A program made the translations under genes and the position numbers. The notes below the pieces were generated by a model. That model ran no database searches, was not told the origin of the DNA, and saw nothing but the letters and a program-made list of their open reading frames with translations. From Selenomonadaceae bacterium (GTDB taxonomy: Bacteria > Bacillota > Negativicutes > Selenomonadales > Selenomonadaceae), in NCBI GenBank assembly GCA_017427545.1, contig JAFRSO010000044.1, positions 1-41,516 of the forward strand: a stretch of 41,516 nucleotides of DNA, in the 5' to 3' direction. Shown here one piece after another: positions 31,910-40,012 of this stretch (position 1 is its first letter; each line of letters begins with the position of its first letter).

Positions 31910-31933
31910 TCAATTTGCAAGGGGGAAACTTTG

Positions 31934-32848
31934 ATGATTTACACCGTAACTTTTAATCCGGCGATTGACTACATCATTCGGCTCGACAAGCTTACGACGG
32001 GCGCAATTAACCGCGTGACTTATGAGCAAGTGCTCGGCGGCGGTAAGGGCGTCAACGTCTCAATCGTTCTCGGCAACCTCGGACACAAATCGACGGCGAC
32101 AGGATTTTTGGCGGGCTTCACGGGCGATGAAATTGTTCGTCAACTCCGCGACTTCAACGCCGCTGATGATTTCGTCAAACTCGACGATGGTTTCTCCCGC
32201 ATTAACGTCAAAATCAAAGCTGACGTCGAAACCGAAATTAACGGTCAAGGTCCCAAAATCAGCGACGCCAAACGTGAGGAACTCTTCCAAAAACTCGAAA
32301 AGCTCGGCGAAGGTGATACGCTGATTCTTTCCGGCTCAATTCCAAACACTCTCCCCGATGATATGTACGAGCAAACTCTTTCACGCATTCAAGGCAAGGG
32401 CATTCGTTTTGTCGTCGACGCGGAAAAAGGTCTTCTGCTTAAAGTCTTGAAATTTAATCCGTGGCTCATCAAACCCAACAATCACGAACTCGGCGACATG
32501 TTCGGCGTCAAGCTCAAGACTGATGAGGAAATTGTCGAATACGCCAAAAAACTCCAGGATAAAGGCGCGCGCAACGTTCTGATTTCAATGGCGGGCGATG
32601 GTGCAATTTTCGTTCCCGAAGGTGGCAAGACGTTCTTTAAATCACCGGCTCCCAAAGGCAAGCTCGTTAATTCGGTCGGCGCAGGCGATTCAATGGTCGC
32701 GGGATTTGTTGCCGGCTACATTGAAAGCAACGGCGATTACGAACGCGCATTCAAAATGGGTCTTTGCACAGGCTCGGCGTCGGCATTCTCCGAAAATCTT
32801 GCTACGCGTCCCGAAGTCGAAGCTCTGCTTAAATCTCTTGAAAAATAA
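31934..32848 (+). CDS. fruK: 1-phosphofructokinase
   Basis: PfkB-family kinase converting fructose 1-phosphate, made by the fructose PTS, to fructose 1,6-bisphosphate. 304 residues with TFNPAIDYIIRLDKL at the start, GGGKGVNVS (the substrate and first PfkB signature), LSGSIPN, PNNHELGDMFG, and the second PfkB signature NSVGAGDSMVAGF with the catalytic Asp. The open frame runs upstream to 31781 through element B, but ATG 31934 is the true start: GGGGGAAA precedes it and the homology begins there. First gene of the fruK-EIIAB-EIIABC operon. Confidence 0.95.
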   Translation: MIYTVTFNPAIDYIIRLDKLTTGAINRVTYEQVLGGGKGVNVSIVLGNLGHKSTATGFLAGFTGDEIVRQLRDFNAADDFVKLDDGFSRINVKIKADVETEINGQGPKISDAKREELFQKLEKLGEGDTLILSGSIPNTLPDDMYEQTLSRIQGKGIRFVVDAEKGLLLKVLKFNPWLIKPNNHELGDMFGVKLKTDEEIVEYAKKLQDKGARNVLISMAGDGAIFVPEGGKTFFKSPAPKGKLVNSVGAGDSMVAGFVAGYIESNGDYERAFKMGLCTGSASAFSENLATRPEVEALLKSLEK

Positions 32849-32884
32849 CCCCTTGCCGAATAAACGACAAAGGTTGTGTTAAAA

Positions 32885-33763
32885 ATGAAAATTACAAACT
32901 TTATCTCGAAAAAATCAATCGCGCTCAATGTGCGTCCCGCCGACAAAAATGAAGCTATTGATATGCTCGTTGATTTGCTCATGACGGCCGGTTCAATCAA
33001 AGATAAGGCGGTTGTCAAGCGTGACATTTTGCGGCGCGAAGCTCAAGGCTCAACGGGGCTTGCGAACGGTTTAGCGACTCCGCACGCTCAAAACAATGCC
33101 GTCAAACGTCCGGCAATCTCGATAATCACGGTGCCCGAAGGCGTCGAATTTAATTCACTCGACAACAAACCTGCGCGACTGCTGATGTTATTTGCCGCTC
33201 CCGAAAAGGCCGACGATACCGCAATGACGAATATGGGACGGCTCGCAGTTTTGCTCATGGACGACGACTTCAAGGAAAATCTTATCAAGGCAAAATCACC
33301 CGCCGAAGTCATTAAAATTATCGACGACAAGGAAATTGAACGCTCCAAGACTGAAACTCCCGAACCTGATGTTTCCTCCAACACGAAAATTATCGCAGTC
33401 ACGGCTTGTCCGACGGGTATATCTTCATCGTTTATGGCTCGTGAATCCCTCAAGAAATGTGCCGAGAAATTGGGCTTGAGTATTCGCGTTGAAGTTCACG
33501 GCGCGGCAGGCGTCTATCATGCGTTAAGCGACGAGGAAATTAAAAATGCCGACGTCGTTATCATCGCGGCAAGCAAAAGAATTCCCATGAAGCGTTTCGA
33601 CGGAAAATTGATGATTCAAACGGCGGTCGGTACCGGTATTCGTAAGCCGGAGCAACTTTTCAAACGCATTGAGGCGGGTCAAGCTCAACCCTTCGTTGCC
33701 ACCGAAGATGACGAGACTTTGGGCGAAAAACTCTTCAACAAAATCAAAAGTATTTTCTCATAA
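32885..33763 (+). CDS. PTS fructose EIIA-EIIB protein without EIIC
   Basis: 292 residues with two domains. EIIA-Fru (1-150) carries the phosphorylated His in GLATPHAQ (H67); EIIB-Fru (about 167-265) carries the active Cys in VTACPTGISSSF (C175). It aligns along its length with the N-terminal half of the permease gene that follows and is probably a duplicate of it. It has no membrane domain and no HPr-like domain, unlike enterobacterial FruB. ATG 32885 is preferred to GTG 32876, which lies only 2 bases after the AAAGG site. It begins 36 bases after fruK. Confidence 0.88.
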   Translation: MKITNFISKKSIALNVRPADKNEAIDMLVDLLMTAGSIKDKAVVKRDILRREAQGSTGLANGLATPHAQNNAVKRPAISIITVPEGVEFNSLDNKPARLLMLFAAPEKADDTAMTNMGRLAVLLMDDDFKENLIKAKSPAEVIKIIDDKEIERSKTETPEPDVSSNTKIIAVTACPTGISSSFMARESLKKCAEKLGLSIRVEVHGAAGVYHALSDEEIKNADVVIIAASKRIPMKRFDGKLMIQTAVGTGIRKPEQLFKRIEAGQAQPFVATEDDETLGEKLFNKIKSIFS

Positions 33764-33771
33764 CATGTCAA

Positions 33772-33793
33772 CAGTCGGTTTAATCGCCGATTG
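33772..33793 (+). terminator. Hairpin after the EIIAB gene, no clear T-run
   Basis: CAGTCGG pairs with CCGATTG (one G-T) over an eight-base loop. Without a T-tract it may stabilise the upstream mRNA rather than terminate. Confidence 0.35.
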
Positions 33794-33799
33794 ATATAT

Positions 33800-33878
33800 T
33801 AGGGACTAGTAATTAGGAACTAGGAACTGGTAGGGATTAGTAAAAACTTGTTCCTTGTTCCTTATTCCTTGTTCCTTA
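33800..33878. repeat. Heptanucleotide-repeat element with inverted arms
   Basis: TAGGGAC TAGTAAT TAGGAAC TAGGAAC units, short loop, then TTGTTCC/TTATTCC units, between the two PTS genes. A frame open through it creates a false N-terminal extension of FruA. Confidence 0.85.
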
Positions 33879-33919
33879 CAAGAAATTATTCATTCATTAG
33901 TAGTAAGGAGAAGTGCACT

Positions 33920-35848
33920 ATGAGAGTTACCGATCTGCTCAAAAATGCGAGCATTGATCTCGGTGCCAAAGTCAAGGATAAACCCGATGCAATATCGCAT
34001 TTGGTTGACTTGATGGAAAAGGGCGGCAACCTCAAGAACAAAGAACAGTACAAAAAAGATGTCTTTGCTCGTGAGGCGTCCGGCACCACCGGTCTTGGCG
34101 ACGGCATTGCGACTCCGCACGCAAAATCCGCCGGCGTTAAGGCTCCGGGTCTCGCGGCAATGACAATCCCCGAAGGTATCGACTTCGAGTCAATGGACGG
34201 CAACCCCGCCAGATTGTTCTTTGCTATCGCGGCACCTGACGGCGGCAATGACGAACATTTGATGATTCTGTCCAAGCTCGCCACAATGGTTATGGATCCC
34301 GACTTCAAGGAAGCTCTTATCAAGGCCTCCACGAAGGAAGAGTTCCTTAAAATTATCGACGACAAGGAAGACGGCAAGTTCCAAGCTCCCGCTGACAGTG
34401 CAAGTGCTGCGCCCGCTCCGGTCGCCGATCACATTCAGATTTTGGCAGTCACGGCTTGCCCGACGGGTATCGCTCATACCTTCATGGCGGCGGAAAGTCT
34501 TGAGCAACATGCCAAAAAACGCGGTATTTCTATCAAGGTTGAAACGAACGGTTCAGGCGGTGCGAAAAATGTTCTGACTGCCGACGAGATTGCAAAGGCT
34601 GACGGCATTATCGTCGCGGCGGACAAAAACGTTGCAATGGCTCGTTTCGACGGTAAACACGTTGTCATCACAAAAGTTGCCGACGGTATCAACAAGGCTG
34701 ATGAACTCATCGACAAGGCGTTGAGCGGCTCGGCTCCGATTTATCACGCCAAGGCGGGCGAATCTGCCGGTGAAGCCGGTGGTGGCGGCGGTGAAAATGA
34801 AAGTATCGGTCGTCAAGTTTACAAGCACCTCATGAACGGCGTCTCGCATATGCTTCCGTTCGTTATCGGCGGCGGTATCTTAATCGCCATTTCATTCTTG
34901 ATTGACGGCGCGTCCGTTGACTTGAACAGTTTACCGGCTGAAGAACGCGGTAAATTCGGTTCAATCACTCCGGCTGCAGCAACATTCATGGGCATTGGCG
35001 GCGCGTCATTTGGATTTATGTTGCCGGTTCTCGCAGGATTTATTTCTATGTCTATCGCTGACCGTCCCGGTTTGGCAGCAGGTTTCGTAGGCGGCGCATT
35101 GAGTGCTTCCAACGGTTCAGGCTTCCTCGGCGCATTACTCGCAGGCTTCCTCGCAGGTTTCATCGTCAACTGGCTCAAAAAAGCTTTAAGCGTCCTTCCG
35201 CCCTCACTCGAAGGCACTAAGCCGATTTTATTCTATCCTCTGCTCGGCGTCTTGATTATCGGTCTTATCTGCAACTTCGTTATCGGCCCGCCCGTCGCAG
35301 GTATCAATGAGGCTCTCAAGAACACTCTGGCAAGCATGGATCCTTCCGCTAAACTCGTCATGGGCGCAGTTATCGGCGGCATGATGGCTGTCGACATGGG
35401 CGGCCCGCTCAACAAGGCGGCTTACGTTACCGGCGTCGGACTTTTGGCTGACGGCAACTATTACGTCATCGCGGCAGCTATGGCCGGCGGCATGGTTCCC
35501 CCGATTGCCATTGCTCTTGCTACGATTTTCTTCAAAGGCAAATTCACCAAGAGTGAACAGAAAACTACTGCCACCAATATCATAATGGGCTTGTCGTTCA
35601 TCACTGAAGGCGCGATTCCTTTCGCAGCAGGCGACCCGCTCCACGTCATACCCGCTTGCGTTGTAGGTTCGGCCATTGCAGGTGCCGGCGTCATGATGTT
35701 TGACTGCACGCTCATGGCTCCTCACGGCGGCATTTTCGTCGTCCCGACTATCGGCAACCCGCTTATGTATCTCCTCTCGATTATCGTAGGTTCGGTTGTA
35801 GGTTGCTTCATTCTCGGCTTAATCCGTAAACCCAGACCGCAAGATTAA
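33920..35848 (+). CDS. fruA: PTS fructose permease EIIABC
   Basis: 642 residues: EIIA (1-150, H67 in GIATPHAK), EIIB (about 172-270, C180 in VTACPTGIAHTF), a Gly/Glu linker (about 300-315), then EIIC-Fru (about 320-640), a membrane channel with many helices and family segments GIGGASFGFMLPVLAGF, ADRPGLAAGFVGG, MGGPLNKAAY and TEGAIPFAAGDP. It imports fructose and releases fructose 1-phosphate for FruK. The true start is ATG 33920 after AAGGAG (33905-33910); the frame open from 33848 is read through the heptad repeat. The stop is directly followed by another repeat. Confidence 0.95.
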   Translation: MRVTDLLKNASIDLGAKVKDKPDAISHLVDLMEKGGNLKNKEQYKKDVFAREASGTTGLGDGIATPHAKSAGVKAPGLAAMTIPEGIDFESMDGNPARLFFAIAAPDGGNDEHLMILSKLATMVMDPDFKEALIKASTKEEFLKIIDDKEDGKFQAPADSASAAPAPVADHIQILAVTACPTGIAHTFMAAESLEQHAKKRGISIKVETNGSGGAKNVLTADEIAKADGIIVAADKNVAMARFDGKHVVITKVADGINKADELIDKALSGSAPIYHAKAGESAGEAGGGGGENESIGRQVYKHLMNGVSHMLPFVIGGGILIAISFLIDGASVDLNSLPAEERGKFGSITPAAATFMGIGGASFGFMLPVLAGFISMSIADRPGLAAGFVGGALSASNGSGFLGALLAGFLAGFIVNWLKKALSVLPPSLEGTKPILFYPLLGVLIIGLICNFVIGPPVAGINEALKNTLASMDPSAKLVMGAVIGGMMAVDMGGPLNKAAYVTGVGLLADGNYYVIAAAMAGGMVPPIAIALATIFFKGKFTKSEQKTTATNIIMGLSFITEGAIPFAAGDPLHVIPACVVGSAIAGAGVMMFDCTLMAPHGGIFVVPTIGNPLMYLLSIIVGSVVGCFILGLIRKPRPQD

Positions 35849-35925
35849 TTAGGAACTAGGAACTGGGAACTAGGAACTAGTTTCTAATCCCTACTAGTTC
35901 CCAGTTCCTAATTACTAGTTCCTAA
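35849..35925. repeat. Heptanucleotide-repeat element with inverted arms
   Basis: TTAGGAAC/TAGGAAC units, a loop, then TAATCCC/TAGTTCC units directly after the fruA stop and running into the terminator. Confidence 0.85.
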
Positions 35926-35963
35926 ATCGGCGGCAGATAAAATTTCTGTCGTCGATTTTTTTT
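35925..35963 (+). terminator. Rho-independent terminator of the fructose operon
   Basis: AATCGGCGGCAGA pairs along 13 positions (two G-T) with TCTGTCGTCGATT, then a long T-run. Confidence 0.9.
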
Positions 35964-36037
35964 GCGCAGGGATTTATTTTTTTGCGTGGAATAGATTTAA
36001 AAAATTTTGGAATGTGAAACGAAGGAGGCGGTTTGAT

Positions 36038-37336
36038 TTGAAAGCTGAAGGTATTGTGCCGACTGTCGGCAGCAAATTTGATTCATTGACGGGGCTTTAT
36101 AATCGCGAGGCTTTTTATCGGGAGGCAATGTTACTTTTAGGCGCGCGCTTCGATGTAGATTATTATATCGTTTGCATGGATATCAGCTGCTTTAAAATTA
36201 TCAACGATCTTTTCCACGTCGACACCGGCAATTTGATTTTGCGGGCGGCGGCAGATTATTTCAAGATTAAATTCAATCCGCGGACGACCATAAGTTGTCG
36301 CGCAGAAGCCGATCATTTTATCTTGTGCGTGCCGCGTGACGAACTCGACATTGAACAAGTCATCAAAGAGCTTGACGCCAGAATTCAATCACTTCATATC
36401 AGCCACAATATTTTATTTTTCGCAGGAATTTATCCCATTGAAAAACGCGACCTGCCGATTGATCAAATGTGCGACCGTGCCGGTATGGCCTTGCGTCGAA
36501 TCAAAGGAAGTTATCTGACGCGCTACGCCTATTACGATGCCAAAATGCGCGAACAGATGATTGAGGAGCAACTCATTGCCGGCAATATGGAAGCTGCCCT
36601 GTTGGAGAATCAATTCACGATTTACCTTCAGCCGATTTTCGACCCGCGTAAAAATATCGTCACCAGTGCCGAAGCACTCGTCCGCTGGTTTCATCCTGTA
36701 CACGGAATGGTTTCGCCGGGGAAATTTATTCCCGTCTTTGAACGCAACGGCTTTATCGTCAGGCTCGACCGTTTTGTTTGGGAGGAGGCGTGCCGACTTC
36801 AACGCAAACGACTTGATGAGGGCAAAAGCGTCGTGCCAATTTCCGTGAATTTGTCGCGGCTGAATTTTTACAGTCTTGACCTTCCGGAATTTCTTGCCGG
36901 TCTGCTGGACAAATATCAGCTTGAACCGTGGATGCTGAAATTGGAAGTCACGGAGAGCGCGTACACCGATAATCAACTGCAACTGCTCGACATGATTTCG
37001 ACGTTCAAAGATTTGGGCTTTTCAATTTTAATGGACGATTTCGGGTCAGGTTATTCATCGCTGAACATGCTGAAGGATATGCCGCTCGACACGCTCAAAG
37101 TCGACATGGCATTTATTCGTGAGCTGGAAAAATCTCATCGCGTGGCAATAATTTTGAAATTTATCGTTGAGCTGGCGGAGGAATTGGGTATGGGCGTCGT
37201 CGTTGAAGGCGTTGAAACTAAAGTTCAATGCGATTACGTGGCGAGCTTGGGTGAAGTTGCGATTCAAGGCTATTACTTTTCACGCCCGCTGCCGATAGAA
37301 GACTACGAAAAACTTTTGGATAAATATTCTTCGTAA
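36038..37336 (+). CDS. c-di-GMP phosphodiesterase (EAL) with degenerate GGDEF
   Basis: 432 residues, soluble. The N-terminal GGDEF-like domain (about 10-165) retains DSLTGLYNREAF but has AEADHF (89-94) where GGDEF should be, so it is probably not a cyclase. The EAL domain (about 180-430) has intact EALVRW (E212), NLS, LEVTES, MDDFGSGYSS, KVDM, VVEGVET and QGYYFSRP, the metal and catalytic set of an active phosphodiesterase. The TTG at 36038 is preferred to GTG 36014 because AAGGAGG (36022-36028) lies between them. With two diguanylate cyclases in the window it would oppose them by hydrolysing c-di-GMP. Confidence 0.9.
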   Translation: MKAEGIVPTVGSKFDSLTGLYNREAFYREAMLLLGARFDVDYYIVCMDISCFKIINDLFHVDTGNLILRAAADYFKIKFNPRTTISCRAEADHFILCVPRDELDIEQVIKELDARIQSLHISHNILFFAGIYPIEKRDLPIDQMCDRAGMALRRIKGSYLTRYAYYDAKMREQMIEEQLIAGNMEAALLENQFTIYLQPIFDPRKNIVTSAEALVRWFHPVHGMVSPGKFIPVFERNGFIVRLDRFVWEEACRLQRKRLDEGKSVVPISVNLSRLNFYSLDLPEFLAGLLDKYQLEPWMLKLEVTESAYTDNQLQLLDMISTFKDLGFSILMDDFGSGYSSLNMLKDMPLDTLKVDMAFIRELEKSHRVAIILKFIVELAEELGMGVVVEGVETKVQCDYVASLGEVAIQGYYFSRPLPIEDYEKLLDKYSS

Positions 37337-37391
37337 GGGAAAAGGGAAATGGGAAATGGGAGAAGGGATTTTAACTCCTAACTCCTAACTG
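37337..37391. repeat. Heptanucleotide repeat, GGGAAAT type, with inverted arm
   Basis: GGGAAAA GGGAAAT GGGAAAT GGGAGAA GGGATTT, then TAACTCC TAACTCC TAACTGT, all in a 7-base period, immediately after the EAL stop. Confidence 0.8.
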
Positions 37392-37411
37392 TTAAAAAGG
37401 GGGAAATTTTT

Positions 37412-38119
37412 ATGCCGTCAATCAAAAAGGAAACTGTTGGTGAGGCTACTGTTTGGACGCTTCGCAACACTAAGGGCAACGAACTCAAGGTTACCGACCT
37501 CGGAGCGCGTGTCGTGTCGATGAGATTTCGCGACAAAAATTTCACGAATCAGTTCGTCATTAAGGACGACGTCGCGGCCGCTATTCTCGTCGACGACGGT
37601 AATGACTTCGCAAAAATTCGTTGGCAGGGCGAAGAGATTATTGAGGGCGTGAAACTCACGGCGCAAGTCGGCTCGAAGTCGGCAACCGTCACTTACAGCA
37701 TTTCCAACGACAACGAAATCAGCATTACTTATGAGGCGGCGGGCATTGATGACATTTCGGCGCAGATGATTTTCACGTTGCCTGACGCTGACGTTCGCGC
37801 CTGTCAAAAGGGTGCGGCGTGGGAAAAATTCGGCGACGAAAAAATTTATCCCGTCACGCAACCCGCCGAAGTCGAAATGGAGCTTGGCATGTTCGGCTAT
37901 GATCCCGGCTGTCCGATTGATTATCTTGACGCCGGCTTGAAAAATGCCGCGAATGTTTTTTCCGAACCGGCAAGCATTGAGATTATCGTTTACGCGACGC
38001 AAAATGAAATTCACGCTCAAGCAGTCGACGGAGGCTTTTTGTTCAAGACGAGCGGTTCAAATGTTGCGGACGGCAAGCTCAAGGCTCAAACGGTTTACAT
38101 GCTCAAGAACAGGAAATAA
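37412..38119 (+). CDS. Aldose 1-epimerase-like protein (short)
   Basis: 235 residues. The N-terminal stretch LKVTDLGARVVSMRFRDK resembles the start of galactose mutarotase-like proteins, and the rest is beta-rich. The family usually spans about 340 residues, and the catalytic His motifs of GalM cannot be identified, so this is either a truncated relative or a different beta-sandwich carbohydrate-binding protein. AAAGGGGGA precedes the ATG. Heptad repeats flank it on both sides. Function uncertain. Confidence 0.45.
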   Translation: MPSIKKETVGEATVWTLRNTKGNELKVTDLGARVVSMRFRDKNFTNQFVIKDDVAAAILVDDGNDFAKIRWQGEEIIEGVKLTAQVGSKSATVTYSISNDNEISITYEAAGIDDISAQMIFTLPDADVRACQKGAAWEKFGDEKIYPVTQPAEVEMELGMFGYDPGCPIDYLDAGLKNAANVFSEPASIEIIVYATQNEIHAQAVDGGFLFKTSGSNVADGKLKAQTVYMLKNRK

Positions 38120-38187
38120 GCTGCTAGCTTCTAGCTACTAGCTTTTAGAATTCTACTCAGCTAACAGCTAACAGCTACTCAGCTAAA
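38120..38187. repeat. Heptanucleotide repeat, GCTACTA/TAACAGC type
   Basis: GCTGCTA GCTTCTA GCTACTA GCTTTTA followed by TAACAGC TAACAGC units, 7-base period, with AGCT self-complementarity, between the mutarotase-like gene and sucC. Confidence 0.8.
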
Positions 38188-38201
38188 ATGGAGGAATAAT
38201 T

Positions 38202-39386
38202 TTGAATATCCACGAGTATCAAAGCAAGGCAATTTTGCGCGGCTACGGTGTCAATGTTCCCGACGGCGGCGCAGCATTTACGGTTGATGAGGCCGTTAAA
38301 CAGGCTCAAACTCTCGGCGCAGATATTACGGTCGTCAAGGCTCAAATTCATGCGGGCGGACGCGGTAAGGCCGGCGGTGTCAAACTCGCGCACAATCTCC
38401 AAGAAGTTCGTCAATACGCCGAAGAACTTTTAGGAAAAACTCTCGTCACTCATCAGACCGGCCCTGAAGGTAAAGTCGTTAAGCGTCTTTTGATTGAGGC
38501 CGGCTCGAATATCAAAAAGGAATATTATTTGAGTTTCGTCATCGACAGGGCAACGGCTCGCGTCGTGATGATGGGTTCGGAGGAAGGCGGCGTTGAGATT
38601 GAAAAGGTTGCCGCTGAAACTCCCGAAAAAATCTTTAAAGAGTTCATTGATCCCGCTATCGGACTGGCACCTTTCCAGGCAACGCGCATGGCGTATAAAA
38701 TGAATTTCCCCAAGGAAGTTATCCGCAAGGTTACGAAGCTCATGATTAATTTGTATCTCGCCTTCGTGAAAAAAGATTGCTCGCTTGCCGAAATTAATCC
38801 GCTCGTCGTCACGGCAGAAAATGAAGTTATCGCCCTCGACGCCAAAATCAATTTCGACGACAGCGCTCTTTATCGTCACCCCGATATTGAATCAATGCGT
38901 GACGAGACTGAAGAGGATCCGAAAGAACTTCATGCGTCGAAACTCGGCTTAAATTACGTCAACCTCGGCGGCAACGTGGCCTGCATGGTAAACGGCGCGG
39001 GTTTGGCAATGGCGACGGTCGATATTTTGAAGCACTTCGGCGGCGAACCTGCAAACTTCCTCGATGTCGGCGGCGACTCCACTCCCGAAAAAATTGCCGA
39101 AGCGTTTAAGATTATGCTTGAGGGCGGGCAGTCGAAAGGAATTTTCGTGAACATTTTCGGCGGCATAAACAAATGCGATCTCGTCGCTCAAGGTATCGTC
39201 GACGCGGCAAAAATCATTTCGTCCGACGGCAAGTCAATTCCGGTACCGGTAGTCGTTCGCCTTGAAGGTACCAACGTCGAACGCGGCAGGGAAATTTTAA
39301 AAGAATCGCCGATTCACAACGTCATCATGGCGGAGACAATGGAGGGTGGCGCGGAAGAAATTGTTCGCCTCGTCAAGTCCGCTTAA
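38202..39386 (+). CDS. sucC: Succinyl-CoA synthetase (ADP-forming) beta subunit
   Basis: 394 residues, full length. ATP-grasp domain with [17 protein letters not shown] at the start, [22 protein letters not shown] and DAKINFDD metal/ATP motifs, then the C-terminal ligase domain with [13 protein letters not shown] and IFGGINKCD. It couples succinyl-CoA cleavage to ATP formation as a complex with SucD. The start is TTG with GGAGGAAT 5-6 bases upstream. sucD normally follows directly; here a toxin-antitoxin pair follows after 15 bases instead. Confidence 0.93.
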   Translation: MNIHEYQSKAILRGYGVNVPDGGAAFTVDEAVKQAQTLGADITVVKAQIHAGGRGKAGGVKLAHNLQEVRQYAEELLGKTLVTHQTGPEGKVVKRLLIEAGSNIKKEYYLSFVIDRATARVVMMGSEEGGVEIEKVAAETPEKIFKEFIDPAIGLAPFQATRMAYKMNFPKEVIRKVTKLMINLYLAFVKKDCSLAEINPLVVTAENEVIALDAKINFDDSALYRHPDIESMRDETEEDPKELHASKLGLNYVNLGGNVACMVNGAGLAMATVDILKHFGGEPANFLDVGGDSTPEKIAEAFKIMLEGGQSKGIFVNIFGGINKCDLVAQGIVDAAKIISSDGKSIPVPVVVRLEGTNVERGREILKESPIHNVIMAETMEGGAEEIVRLVKSA

Positions 39387-39401
39387 GTTGAGGTGATTTA
39401 A

Positions 39402-39662
39402 ATGTCGGAAGCACAAACGCTTGATCAAGACGTAATCGACGAAAGCAAGCCGATAACTTTTGCGCCGCGGGAATGGTTTTTCTTCAAAGAGGAAATTAAA
39501 GACCAAATCGCGGAAGGTAAAGGCGTCGACCTTTTGAAAGCTCTTCGTGCAGCACGCTTTTACGCGGAAATTGAACGTCGCACTGAAAGCATTAAAGCAG
39601 GGCACTATGTCGAATTTACTTCTGAAGAATGGGAGAAGTTCGTAAATGAACAAGCTGTTTGA
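39402..39662 (+). CDS. Putative antitoxin of the YoeB module (unrecognised family)
   Basis: 86 residues, acidic and largely helical. It overlaps the toxin start by 17 bases, and its position directly upstream of a YoeB toxin marks it as the likely antitoxin. It lacks the usual YefM/Phd N-terminal pattern (a TxxEARxNL helix followed by VxxxG-type strands); instead it reads KPITFAPREWFFFKEEIKDQ and LLKALRAARFYAEIERR, then a C-terminal FTSEEWEKFVNEQAV segment that could be the toxin-binding tail. GAGGTG lies upstream of the ATG. No other family comes to mind. Confidence 0.6.
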   Translation: MSEAQTLDQDVIDESKPITFAPREWFFFKEEIKDQIAEGKGVDLLKALRAARFYAEIERRTESIKAGHYVEFTSEEWEKFVNEQAV

Positions 39663-39897
39663 AGACAAAGGTTTTGCCGATTATCTTTATTGGCAGACTC
39701 AAGACAAAAAGACTTTAGAAAAAATTAATCGCTTATTGCAAAGCATTGAGCGTGACGGTGTGATGAAAGGTGAAGGTAAGCCGGAGCGTTTGAAATACGG
39801 ACTCGGTTACAGCCGCCGCATTGATGACGCCAATCGTTTGGTTTATGACATTGAAGGCAATCAAATCGTAATCAAAGCTTGCAGAGGTCATTATTGA
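39646..39897 (+). CDS. yoeB: YoeB/Txe family mRNA interferase toxin
   Basis: 83 residues, closely similar to E. coli YoeB in layout: DYLYWQTQDKKTLEKIN near the start, GEGKPERLKYGLGYSRRID in the middle and RLVYDI...IKACRGHY at the end. The catalytic Glu (in GEGKPE), Arg (in NRLVY) and terminal His-Tyr pair are all present, so it should be an active ribosome-dependent mRNA-cleaving toxin. It overlaps the antitoxin gene by 17 bases, giving translational coupling, and a strong terminator follows. Confidence 0.92.
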   Translation: MNKLFEDKGFADYLYWQTQDKKTLEKINRLLQSIERDGVMKGEGKPERLKYGLGYSRRIDDANRLVYDIEGNQIVIKACRGHY

Positions 39898-39920
39898 TTC
39901 TTCGGCAAGGGCTATAAAAA

Positions 39921-39957
39921 ATCGGTTTGCTGATTTTGCAGACCGATAATTTTTTTT
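39921..39957 (+). terminator. Rho-independent terminator after the YoeB module
   Basis: ATCGGTTTGC (39921-39930) pairs with GCAGACCGAT (39938-39947) over ten positions (one G-T), followed by a run of eight T. Confidence 0.9.
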
Positions 39958-39975
39958 GCGGCGGAGGCGTTCGCG

Positions 39976-39984
39976 TGATATAAT
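39976..39984 (+). promoter_or_regulatory. Extended -10 promoter TGATATAAT (SPFH gene)
   Basis: Exact nonamer 19 bases behind the terminator T-run and 28 bases before the ATG at 40013. Confidence 0.72.
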
Positions 39985-40012
39985 TAGCAAAAAATTTTTG
40001 GAGGGATTTTTC

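Noticed and set aside
31781..31933. N-terminal extension of fruK (frame open from 31781)
   Set aside because: It reads through the hairpin of structured element B and the promoter; homology and the ribosome site point to ATG 31934.
33848..33919. N-terminal extension of fruA
   Set aside because: The added residues are translated from the heptad repeat; AAGGAG and the homology start at ATG 33920.
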